From NCBI GenBank assembly GCA_964621165.1, contig CAZULC010000012.1:1-64000 (forward strand): DNA of 64,000 nt, read 5' to 3'. Shown one piece after another: positions 25,044 through 32,787 of the stretch. This DNA comes from UMGS1696 sp964621165 (GTDB lineage Bacteria; Bacillota; Clostridia; Oscillospirales; CAG-272). The position numbers and the translations under genes were made by a program. The notes beneath the pieces were generated by a model, which was not told the origin of the DNA, ran no database searches, and worked only from the letters and a program-made list of their open reading frames with translations. The stretch's first letter is position 1, and each line of letters opens with the position of its first letter.

Positions 25044-26483
25044 ATGAAACTGCCTTTAACAGTCTCGAACAACGGATTGAGTCCGAACATACTGATGCTT
25101 GCCTGCGTCATAGTTCTGCTCATCCTGACGACCATCATCGTAATTCTGTCCAGATACAGAAAATGCCCCTCCGACAAAATCCTCGTCATCTACGGTAAAG
25201 TAGGTCAGACGACGGACGGTCAGCAGAGAAGTGCAAAGTGTATCCACGGTGGCGCGTCATTCATCTGGCCCGTGGTTCAGTCCTACGAATACCTTGATCT
25301 GACCCCCATGTCGATTCAGGTAGACCTGCGCAACGCCCTCTCAAAGCAGAACATCCGTGTAGACGTCCCCTCGCGATTCACCGTCGGTATCTCAACCGAA
25401 AACGGTGTCATGCAGAACGCGGCTGAGAGGCTGCTGGGCATGAAAATCGACGAAATCAAGCAGATTGCCGAGGATATTATCTTCGGTCAGATGAGACTTA
25501 TCATCGCCACAATGGACATCGAGGAAATCAACTCCGACCGCGACAAATTCCTTGAAGCCGTGTCCTCAAACGTTGAGACAGAGCTGAAGAAAATCGGTCT
25601 GCGCCTTATCAACGTCAACGTAACCGACATCACGGATGAGAGCGGATATATTGTGGCTCTCGGTCAGGAAGCTGCCGCAAAGGCTATCAACGACGCGAAA
25701 ATCTCCGTTGCCGAGGCTGAAAGAGCCGGTGCCATCGGTGCGGCAGAGGCAGACCGCGACAAGCGTATATCAGTCTCAAAATCCGACTCCGAGGCTATTT
25801 CCGGTGAAAACGAAGCCAAGGCAAAGGTGGCAGACTCCGACGCTACAAGACGTGAGAGAGAAGCCGATGCCCTCAAGAGAGCCACAGCCGCTGAGAACAT
25901 CGCAAAGGCTAAGGCACAGGAGGAATCCTTCGACGCACAGAAGAAAGCCGAGGAAGCAAGAGCACACTTCGAGCAGGCTAAGCTGGAAGCCGACGTCATC
26001 GTCAAGACAAACATCGAAAAGCAGAAGCTTGAACTCCAGGCAGAAGCGGAAGCCGAGCAGACCAGACGCCGTGCAAAAGGTGAAGCTGACGCAACCCTCA
26101 TGAAGATGCAGGCTGAGGCTGACGGTATGAAGCAGATTCTCATGAAGCAGGCGGAAGGCTTCGCTGAAATTGTCAAGTCCGCAGGAGGCGAAGCCAACGA
26201 CGCAATCAGGCTTATGATTGCCGACAAGCTGGAAGAAATCACCAGAATCCAGGTTGACGCCATCAAGAACCTGAAGATTGACAAGGTTACGGTATGGGAC
26301 AGCGGCGCCAAAGCTGACGGCAAGGGCACAACGGCTGACTTTATCTCCGGGCTGTACAAGAGCATTCCTCCGATGAGCGAAATGTTCGACATGGCAGGCA
26401 TGCAGCTCCCGAAATACCTCGGCGAAAAGAAGGAAAACGCCCCCGAAGCGGAATCAGTCGAACCTGAGGCTGACAACAAGTAA
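25044..26483 (+). CDS. floT: Flotillin (SPFH/band 7 scaffold protein)
   Basis: A 479-residue membrane scaffold. A single N-terminal helix (about residues 13-35) is followed by the SPFH domain at about 40-200 (DKILVIYGKVGQ onward, with ISTENGVMQNAAERLLGM). A long alanine/glutamate-rich coiled coil spans about 210-380 (AEAERAGAIGAAEADRDKRI and later EAEAEQTRRRAKGEADATLM). These are the defining features of FloT/YuaG, which organises functional membrane microdomains. NfeD usually partners it, and here the two are split by two paralogous membrane proteins. GGAG lies 8 bases before the ATG. Confidence 0.94.
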   Translation: MKLPLTVSNNGLSPNILMLACVIVLLILTTIIVILSRYRKCPSDKILVIYGKVGQTTDGQQRSAKCIHGGASFIWPVVQSYEYLDLTPMSIQVDLRNALSKQNIRVDVPSRFTVGISTENGVMQNAAERLLGMKIDEIKQIAEDIIFGQMRLIIATMDIEEINSDRDKFLEAVSSNVETELKKIGLRLINVNVTDITDESGYIVALGQEAAAKAINDAKISVAEAERAGAIGAAEADRDKRISVSKSDSEAISGENEAKAKVADSDATRREREADALKRATAAENIAKAKAQEESFDAQKKAEEARAHFEQAKLEADVIVKTNIEKQKLELQAEAEAEQTRRRAKGEADATLMKMQAEADGMKQILMKQAEGFAEIVKSAGGEANDAIRLMIADKLEEITRIQVDAIKNLKIDKVTVWDSGAKADGKGTTADFISGLYKSIPPMSEMFDMAGMQLPKYLGEKKENAPEAESVEPEADNK

Positions 26484-26521
26484 ACTATTGAATAAAAAAT
26501 TAAAAAAGATGGGAGGGAACT

Positions 26522-27055
26522 ATGAAACCAAAGAAATCCGAAATAATATGGGATTTAACAAAAGGGATTGCAATTTGTACTATAGTTGCTTTATTTGCTT
26601 ATGGAGTTCTCAATCCATTTTTAGTTGCGATATTTTACCCTGACGACCCTCCGGGACAGCGGGACTTTACACCGCTTTATTACTGTATTCAATTAATATA
26701 TACAGTTACATTTTATTGTATATATATCAGAAAAAGCGGTGATGATGGGACTCCGAAATCCCTTGACAAGTTCGTCCCTCTGGAGGATTTGAAAGAATAT
26801 ATTATAGGCGACGGTAAAATATTAATAATATTTTATGCAGCAATGCTTGTTCTTTATACGATTGGAAACGAGTTTCTGCCTATCGGTAATCCGTTGACAT
26901 TTATATTCTGTTTCCCATTTTCAATGTCAGAGAACATACAGATACCTTTTTTAGGAGAGATTGTTGCTTATATCGTTGAGATGGCTTTGATTTTGTTGCT
27001 CACTGTATATCAGCATTACAGAAATTTCAAGTATTGGAACAAAAAGAAGTTTTAA
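26522..27055 (+). CDS. AT-rich multi-pass membrane protein, probable third member of the trio
   Basis: A 177-residue membrane protein beginning MKPKKSEIIWDLTKGIAICT, with hydrophobic segments near residues 15-35, 57-70, 98-115, 122-140 and 145-165. The order of segments, the LKEYIIGDGKILIIFYAAML stretch before helix 3 and the terminal YW.KKKF basic tail resemble the two proteins before flotillin. Similarity is weak and rests on topology. Its G+C over the first 240 bases is about one third by my count, well below its neighbours, which hints at a different origin. GGGAGGG 4-5 bases before the ATG supports expression. Confidence 0.72.
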   Translation: MKPKKSEIIWDLTKGIAICTIVALFAYGVLNPFLVAIFYPDDPPGQRDFTPLYYCIQLIYTVTFYCIYIRKSGDDGTPKSLDKFVPLEDLKEYIIGDGKILIIFYAAMLVLYTIGNEFLPIGNPLTFIFCFPFSMSENIQIPFLGEIVAYIVEMALILLLTVYQHYRNFKYWNKKKF

Positions 27056-27163
27056 TCATTAGATTTTAGGATTAACAGGTCAAATACACGCCGGACGAAA
27101 ATTTAACCGTCATGTGAATATCGCCCCTTGTTTATGTCAAAACATTGCAGGGGGTGAATTTAC

Positions 27164-27604
27164 ATGAAAACAGCAGAAAACACGTGCGTATTTCTCTCGG
27201 GCGGAATAATCTACAGCCTGATTGAAATCGCGTGGCGGGGCTACACACACTGGACCATGACCGCGGCGGGAGGAGTCTGCCTTCTTCTGATCCACTTCAC
27301 CAGCGGACGCATGAGAGGGAAGAAGCTTCTTCTGAAATGTATAGCGTCAGCCGGAATCATAACCTCGGTTGAATTTGCCGCCGGAGTTGTGGTGAACATG
27401 ATTTTTAAGCTCCATGTGTGGGACTACTCCGCCCGACCGGGTAACATTCTCGGTCAGATATGCCCACTGTTTACATTTCTGTGGTTTTTACTTTCGGTCC
27501 CGGCAGTGTATTTTTCCGCTTTATTGGATAAATTTTTCCTATTCCTGAAAAAGAGGGAAGAGCAGGACGGCAATGGCAGGAAAGTACTACAGAAAGAACA
27601 GTAA
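27164..27604 (+). CDS. Putative ABC-transporter permease, CmpB/DUF1113 family
   Basis: A 146-residue protein with four hydrophobic segments. Motifs such as GGIIYSLIEIAWRGYTHWTM, VVVNMIFKLHVWDYSARPGN and LGQICPLFTFLWFLLSVPAV are typical of the CmpB-like 'putative ABC transporter permease' family of Clostridia. That name is a database label. No ATPase is encoded nearby and a transport role is unproven. Its last 30 bases overlap the start of the next gene in a different frame. GGGGG precedes the ATG. It ends in a charged cytoplasmic tail. Confidence 0.78.
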   Translation: MKTAENTCVFLSGGIIYSLIEIAWRGYTHWTMTAAGGVCLLLIHFTSGRMRGKKLLLKCIASAGIITSVEFAAGVVVNMIFKLHVWDYSARPGNILGQICPLFTFLWFLLSVPAVYFSALLDKFFLFLKKREEQDGNGRKVLQKEQ

Positions 27605-28478
27605 GAAATATTCAATCAAAAGAAAAAAGGGCAGAAGCAGAACGCCGCTTATCGTTATTATTGCGTTGATTGCGGTATACGCGGTCTTTGCGGCATATTG
27701 TTTTCAGAAAACAGGTGCGCTTGTACCCACAGGTGAGCTGATTGACGGCAGGCCGACGTTTCGGTTCATCGACGTGGGTCAGGGTGACTGCGTGCTTGTT
27801 ACATACAAAGGGGAGTCGGTTCTGGTTGACTCTGGACCTGCTTCGTCCGGAAAGACAACGGCGGAATACCTGATGCTGTACTCGCCGAACATAGACTATT
27901 TTTTCGTCACACATCCCCATGAGGACCACATGGGAGGCGCGGCGGAGATAATTAGCAGCACGAACACGGAGCATTTTGTTCTGTCCACCCTCGAGAGCGG
28001 TGAGAATTTTTACACAGACGCGCTTGAAGCTGCCGAAAACCGAGGGACTGAGGTAATCCGGCTTGAAGACGGAGCGGTATTTGACACAGGGAACATCACG
28101 GTGACGGTGCTTGACGTATTTGATTTTTTCAGCGACGACTTCAACAATTCCAGCCTGATATTGAAGATAGAAGCCGATGGGAACACGCTACTTGTGACAG
28201 GCGACGCCGAGGTTGAGGAGGAAGAGTATCTGCTCGCGAACTTTTCCGGCGAGTTAAAAGCGGACATACTGAAAGCCGGCCATCACGGTTCCCACACATC
28301 CACCAGCGAGGAATTTCTTGAAGCGGTATCTCCCGAGTTTGCGGTAATATCTTGCGGCTTAAACAATTCCTACGGTCATCCTTCATCCGAAGTACTGAAA
28401 AGGCTTGAGAGTCACGGAATAAAAATCCGCCGCACAGACAAACAAGGAACGATAATATTAAGAGGATCGGGTCGGTAG
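27573..28478 (+). CDS. ComEC/Rec2-like metallo-beta-lactamase-fold hydrolase, membrane-anchored
   Basis: A 301-residue protein with a very basic N-terminus (KKYSIKRKKGRSRT), one membrane helix at about 26-46, and an outward-facing MBL domain. Metal ligands are visible in FVTHPHEDHMGG (HxHxDH), LVTGDAEVEEEE and LKAGHHGSHTS, with a terminal NNSYGHPS. The FRFIDVGQGDCVLV opening is the hallmark of the ComEC-type MBL subfamily. That subfamily degrades DNA in competence proteins, so a secreted or surface nuclease or phosphodiesterase is plausible. The stop is TAG at 28476, overlapping a repeat element. Confidence 0.88.
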   Translation: MAGKYYRKNSKKYSIKRKKGRSRTPLIVIIALIAVYAVFAAYCFQKTGALVPTGELIDGRPTFRFIDVGQGDCVLVTYKGESVLVDSGPASSGKTTAEYLMLYSPNIDYFFVTHPHEDHMGGAAEIISSTNTEHFVLSTLESGENFYTDALEAAENRGTEVIRLEDGAVFDTGNITVTVLDVFDFFSDDFNNSSLILKIEADGNTLLVTGDAEVEEEEYLLANFSGELKADILKAGHHGSHTSTSEEFLEAVSPEFAVISCGLNNSYGHPSSEVLKRLESHGIKIRRTDKQGTIILRGSGR

Positions 28479-28540
28479 CACCGACAGGCAAACTCGGCAC
28501 AACTTCACCAAGTAGCAAAAAAACTCATGACGGCATTTCT
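28471..28540 (+). repeat. Dispersed repeat element, fifth and most diverged copy
   Basis: GTCGGTAGCACCGACAGGC matches the first 19-20 bases of the units after guaB apart from a short indel and a substitution, and keeps the terminal hairpin. AACTCGGC and AAGTAGCAAAAAAACTC follow in the corresponding positions. As after guaB, it overlaps the stop codon of the preceding gene. Confidence 0.5.
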
Positions 28541-28603
28541 TTTCCTCCCGCAGGACAAAAGCGTCGGATTATTCTAAAGGCGTTTCCCTGACTTCCTCAA
28601 CCG

Positions 28604-28631
28604 CAACAAAAACCCGTTCGGGCAAACGGGT
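28604..28631 (-). terminator. Rho-independent terminator of spo0A
   Basis: On the minus strand ACCCGTT, loop TGCCCG, AACGGGT, then TTTTTGTT. The stem is perfect over seven pairs. It lies 19 bp past the spo0A stop. Confidence 0.85.
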
Positions 28632-28649
28632 CTTGTCATGTGGATTTGC

Positions 28650-29444
28650 TTACTTTATTTTATATTTGAGTCTCAGGTTGTCCGCTATCATGGCGATGAA
28701 CTCGGAGTTGGTGGGCTTGCCGCGGCTGTTCTGTATGGTGTAGCCGAAGTAGGAGTTCAGCGTGTCCACGTCCCCTCTGTCCCATGCGACCTCTATTGCG
28801 TGGCGTATGGCTCTCTCAACCCGTGATGTGGTTGTCTGGTACTTCTTCGCGACTGATGGATACAGCACTTTCGTCACGGAATTTATGACCTCGTTGTCCG
28901 ATATCGTCATGAGAATGGCGGTGCGCAGGTACTGGTACCCCTTTATGTGAGCCGGAACTCCGATCTGGTGTATGATTCTCGTCACCTGAGTCTCTATGTC
29001 CACGGGCAGAGCCGGATTTTCGCCTTCATTTTTGTCGGAAGAGTTGCCGGCGGATGAACTGCGGCGGTTTTTCAGTATGGTTTCAATCCTGTCGCAGAGC
29101 ATCTCGTAGTCCACCGGTTTGGGCATACACAGAGCCGCGCCCGCACGATTGGCCTCCATCAGCACCGACGGGGAAGACACTTGAGTCAGAATCACAAATG
29201 ACGGCGTGTTTTTGACTCCGCCCATGTCGCCGGTTTTCTTCATAATAGCGAGAGCGTCAACCGAGGGGAGCCACATGTCGCTTATAACAACGTCGTAGGA
29301 CTGGCGGGAGAGCATTTTTAGAGCGTCATCCCCGTTCTTCACCTCGTCGGCGTTTTCGCATCCCCGTCTTTTAAGGGATTCCCGAATCCTGCATCTCACC
29401 TCGTTGTTTTCGTCCGCAATGAGTATTTTTGTATTCTTTTCCAT
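28650..29444 (-). CDS. spo0A: Sporulation master regulator Spo0A
   Basis: A response regulator that commits the cell to sporulation on phosphorylation. The 264-residue product has a receiver domain at 1-125 with VVISDMWLP (phospho-acceptor Asp), FVILTQVSS (switch Thr) and CMPKPVD (Lys). A linker follows, then the Spo0A-specific C-terminal DNA-binding domain with KGYQYLRTAILM, TTSRVERAIRHAIEVAWDRG and a conserved end (KPTNSEFIAMIADNLRLKYK). The acidic pocket reads ADEN rather than ADDN, a common variation. SpoIVB, which often precedes spo0A, is not adjacent. A promoter and terminator flank it, so it is monocistronic. Confidence 0.95.
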   Translation of the reverse strand: MEKNTKILIADENNEVRCRIRESLKRRGCENADEVKNGDDALKMLSRQSYDVVISDMWLPSVDALAIMKKTGDMGGVKNTPSFVILTQVSSPSVLMEANRAGAALCMPKPVDYEMLCDRIETILKNRRSSSAGNSSDKNEGENPALPVDIETQVTRIIHQIGVPAHIKGYQYLRTAILMTISDNEVINSVTKVLYPSVAKKYQTTTSRVERAIRHAIEVAWDRGDVDTLNSYFGYTIQNSRGKPTNSEFIAMIADNLRLKYKIK

Positions 29445-29502
29445 TATTTACAACCATACCTTTCAATGATTTATATTTTCGCCGCAGCTTTGCTGTATCC
29501 AT

Positions 29503-29531
29503 ATTTTACCATATTTGCCATCTGTTTTCAA
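29503..29531 (-). promoter_or_regulatory. Promoter TTGAAA-17-TAAAAT of spo0A
   Basis: On the minus strand the hexamers TTGAAA and TAAAAT are 17 bp apart, with the -10 ending about 58 bp before the spo0A start. I saw no clear 0A box beside it. Confidence 0.6.
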
Positions 29532-29560
29532 GATGGGTCAAAACGAAAATACTACCAAAA

Positions 29561-29582
29561 TTTACCAGTTAGAATTGGTAAA
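29561..29582. promoter_or_regulatory. Inverted repeat TTTACCA-8-TGGTAAA in the spo0A/MutS-like intergenic region
   Basis: Perfect seven-base arms separated by eight bases, between the divergent spo0A promoter and the MutS-like operon start. It is suited to a dimeric repressor, but could also be chance in AT-rich sequence. Confidence 0.35.
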
Positions 29583-29650
29583 AATTAACAGCATTACCTG
29601 AAAAAAGAATATTGGATAAAAAGAATATTATATTGTAATAAGGAGAAAAT

Positions 29651-31162
29651 ATGCCGTATCCGTCACTATTATACGACCTGAGCCTGTCGGAAACCACGGA
29701 AATTACGCCGAATATCGGGGAAAACGTTCTTCGGGATCTGACGCTGGAAGACGATTTTGTGGAAAAATACAGGCTTTACCTCAGACACGTGCTGAAAAAG
29801 GAAGAAATCCAAAAAAGGCAGGCGGTTCTGTCCGCGGTTATCGAAAAAAAGGAATCCCGTGAATTTTTTGCCGGACTCAAGGAGGAAATCGAGAATTTCG
29901 CCGTGATTTTGGGAGACGTAAGCCGTTCCGAGTGCGAGGAAGGGCGTGTTCTATGCTTTGCCGCGGCAGCCGGAGACTATTTCAAAATCATAAAAACCGC
30001 CGCCGGAGTCGACAGGCTGATACCGGACTGCGCCTTTCTGTCGGAGTATTTCCGGAGTCTCTCGTCCGAACCTGAATTTGCAGAGGCTATGGGTGAGTCT
30101 GACAGGCTGAAAAACAGCTTCTCCGGCAGAATGATGGTTGAATACGGACCGGCTTCGGTGGGTGCGAAAATCCCCGCCGGACTGAAAAGGGAAGAACTGG
30201 ACCAACTGACGTCCTCGATGGGACTTGACGACGCCATACCGCCGGCATCTCACAAAGCAAAAATTTCAACCAGCCTCGTCAAAACTTTTGCGTCACTGCA
30301 CGGCGGGTACTATACCGAGGCGATACGTTTCTATGAGCGATACAGTTCAAGCTTCCTCTCGGGAAAATACGATTTCAACGAGTTCCGGCTGTACATAGAC
30401 GAGCTGGGGTTCATTCTCAAAGCCGCGGACTATTTTATCAGGCTTAAGGAAGCCGGATATCCCGTGACTTTTCCGGAGATCTCGACCGAAAGACGGCTTG
30501 ACGTGCGCTCCCTGTACGACTGCTCACTGTACAAGCGCAGGCTGAACGCGGACTCAGTTGTACCCAACGATTTATACATGCAGTCCGGCGGGGAGAACTT
30601 TTTCATCCTGACTGGCGCAAACGGCGGAGGAAAGACAACGTTTCTGCGTTCCTGTGCGGCGGCGGTGCTGTTTTTCATGAATGGATTCCCCATAACCGCC
30701 GAAAAAGCCGAGATGTGCCTCTTTGACTCGATTTACACCCACTTTCCCTCAACCGAGAGCTTCGAAAACAGCGGAAGATTCGTGGACGAAGCCGCACGGG
30801 CTGACGAAATTGTCTCATCCGCCGGGGAGAGTTCCTTTGCCGTGTTCAATGAGACATACTCCGGTACAAATGAAGAAAAGAGTGAGCAGTACTCCCGCAG
30901 GCTTGCCGATACCATGTACGAGAGGGGAGTTTTCGGCATATTCGTCACCCACATCCACTCCCTCACCGGCGGCAGAATTCCCACCCTTGCGGCAGTAATC
31001 GACGAGACCGACGGCAACAGACGAACCTACAAAATCCGGCGGGTCGGCTCCACTGATTCCTCCTTTGCCCGGGATATACTGAAAAAATACGCGCTTGACA
31101 AAGATTCACTCAAGGCAAAGCTCGATGAAATCAAAAAATCAGGTGAGGAGGGATTGAGATGA
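29651..31162 (+). CDS. MutS-related ATPase, first of a tandem pair
   Basis: A 503-residue protein that keeps only the core/lever and ATPase parts of MutS. There is no N-terminal mismatch-recognition domain. Walker A is TGANGGGKTTFLRS (about residue 320). The Walker B region reads FAVFNETYSGTNEE, with Asn-Glu where MutS has Asp-Glu. IFVTHIHSL is the His switch. Helical arms occupy residues 40-280. Proteins of this class are unlikely to do mismatch repair by themselves, and roles in recombination or DNA-structure handling are guesses. GGAG lies 6 bases before the ATG. The stop overlaps the start of the partner gene. Confidence 0.88.
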   Translation: MPYPSLLYDLSLSETTEITPNIGENVLRDLTLEDDFVEKYRLYLRHVLKKEEIQKRQAVLSAVIEKKESREFFAGLKEEIENFAVILGDVSRSECEEGRVLCFAAAAGDYFKIIKTAAGVDRLIPDCAFLSEYFRSLSSEPEFAEAMGESDRLKNSFSGRMMVEYGPASVGAKIPAGLKREELDQLTSSMGLDDAIPPASHKAKISTSLVKTFASLHGGYYTEAIRFYERYSSSFLSGKYDFNEFRLYIDELGFILKAADYFIRLKEAGYPVTFPEISTERRLDVRSLYDCSLYKRRLNADSVVPNDLYMQSGGENFFILTGANGGGKTTFLRSCAAAVLFFMNGFPITAEKAEMCLFDSIYTHFPSTESFENSGRFVDEAARADEIVSSAGESSFAVFNETYSGTNEEKSEQYSRRLADTMYERGVFGIFVTHIHSLTGGRIPTLAAVIDETDGNRRTYKIRRVGSTDSSFARDILKKYALDKDSLKAKLDEIKKSGEEGLR

Positions 31163-32703
31163 GCACAAGATTCAGCCTTATATGGGACGAGGGACAGGAA
31201 GTCATCACCGCTAAGGAGAAGCGACAGAGCAGAGCCATAGTCAAGGACATGCAGCTGGACCGCTCATTCCGCAATATCTGTCCCGACGCGCTCTACCGCG
31301 AAGTGTTCCTCAACGTACTGACAACGCTGTCAAAATCACCGGATGAAATCAGGCGGCGGCGTGCGGTGGTGGAAGAGTTCTACGAAAAACCCGCGCTCCT
31401 CGACAAGCTGACCGAACAGGTGCGGCGCATGGGAATCATCAAAAACAACTGGGACACGGAGAAGAACCGCACGTCCTCCCAGCGGCACATGAACTCCCAC
31501 GACAAGCACGTGATCCTCTCCGGAGTCAAGGACTCGCTGACGCTGACCGCTCATTATCTCCAATACGTTATAGTAAACGTCAGGGACATTCACGAAACGT
31601 TAAACATGATGGGAGCCTCGGCTGAAAACTTCGTCCGGCTTAGGGAAGCATGCACGAAAATCAGCAAAGGCAAGGCTGCGGACTACATTCTTATGCTGTG
31701 CGGTCGGCTTGAACATGAGCTTCGCGCGTCAAACACCTACTCGGTGGAGTACAGTATAACCGAGGAGCTGCGTACGTCCGGCGCGTTTCTTGAGAACTTT
31801 TCCTCAACTGCCGTATCCTACCAGCCGGAGAAGAAAAAACAGGGATTCCTTTCGGCTCTGATAGGGCTGAAATCCGGCGCCAATGATACAAAACCCGAGG
31901 AAAAACCGGCTTCAACCAGCGTGTCCGGCATATCAACCGACGAAAGCCTCGCCCAGTGTATTACGGCCACACGTGGACTTGAGAGATACCTCACCTCAAT
32001 CGCACGGACAATCTACGACCGTTTTTCTTCCCTTGAAGATGAACTTTACTTCTGTAAAGCGGCAGTGTGCTATCTCGACTTTCTGAAGGACCACCGGATA
32101 AGAAACGCTTTCCCTGAAATTCTTCCGGCCAGTGACAACACAGTGGAGCTTGAAGAACTGTCGGATCTGCTTCTTCTCACCGAGAGCTTGAGCGTCGACT
32201 CCGTTGTGCCGAACGACGTAAAACTTGGCGCGGACGGGATTCTCGTCACTGGAAAGAACAACAGCGGAAAGACCGTGTACCTGCGCTCCATCGGCTGTGC
32301 GGTGCTTCTCGGCCAGTGCGGACTCCCGATTCCGGCGGCAGGGGGACGAATAAGCGTAAGGAACCGCGTTTTCACTTCGTTTGCCAGTGCGGAGGGCGAG
32401 CTTATGCCAAACTCCACAGCCGGCCGGTTCGAGGAAGAGGTGGCGCAGGTGAGGCAGATTATCGACGAGATGGAAGAATACTCCCTTGTGTTCCTCAACG
32501 AGATCTTCCAGACCACATCCTACGACGAGGGTTCTGATGCCATGGAAGCCATACTCGCCTACCTGTCGGAAATCGGATGTACGTTCATTTTTGTCACCCA
32601 TCTGACTAAGCTGATTGAAAGAAGCCTGTCGGACGGGAAAAACGCGGTGATGAAGACCTCGGATGACATCGCAAGCAGATATAAACTGTCAAAAATCGGA
32701 TAA
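31159..32703 (+). CDS. MutS-related ATPase, second of a tandem pair
   Basis: At 514 residues this has the same truncated MutS architecture as its upstream partner. Walker A is VTGKNNSGKTVYLRS (about residue 360) and the Walker B region is SLVFLNEIFQTTSYDEG, again Asn-Glu. The His switch is FIFVTHLTKL. The linker after the lever region contains a lysine-rich FLSALIGLKSG insert. Overlap of stop and start (ATGA) points to a 1:1 complex, and MutS ATPase sites are completed across a dimer interface. It ends 4-5 bp before a hairpin that likely ends the operon. Confidence 0.88.
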   Translation: MSTRFSLIWDEGQEVITAKEKRQSRAIVKDMQLDRSFRNICPDALYREVFLNVLTTLSKSPDEIRRRRAVVEEFYEKPALLDKLTEQVRRMGIIKNNWDTEKNRTSSQRHMNSHDKHVILSGVKDSLTLTAHYLQYVIVNVRDIHETLNMMGASAENFVRLREACTKISKGKAADYILMLCGRLEHELRASNTYSVEYSITEELRTSGAFLENFSSTAVSYQPEKKKQGFLSALIGLKSGANDTKPEEKPASTSVSGISTDESLAQCITATRGLERYLTSIARTIYDRFSSLEDELYFCKAAVCYLDFLKDHRIRNAFPEILPASDNTVELEELSDLLLLTESLSVDSVVPNDVKLGADGILVTGKNNSGKTVYLRSIGCAVLLGQCGLPIPAAGGRISVRNRVFTSFASAEGELMPNSTAGRFEEEVAQVRQIIDEMEEYSLVFLNEIFQTTSYDEGSDAMEAILAYLSEIGCTFIFVTHLTKLIERSLSDGKNAVMKTSDDIASRYKLSKIG

Positions 32704-32707
32704 AAAA

Positions 32708-32752
32708 ACGGCGAGGAGTCAAACTAAAGCCCGATTCCCGCCGTATTTGTTT
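32708..32752 (+). terminator. Probable terminator of the MutS-like operon
   Basis: ACGGCG at 32708 pairs with CGCCGT at 32739, and a T-rich tract with two G follows. The loop is long (about 25 nt), so strength is uncertain. Confidence 0.5.
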
Positions 32753-32787
32753 TGTTATGTCTGCTGTCAGAGAATGTAAAGTCCGCC

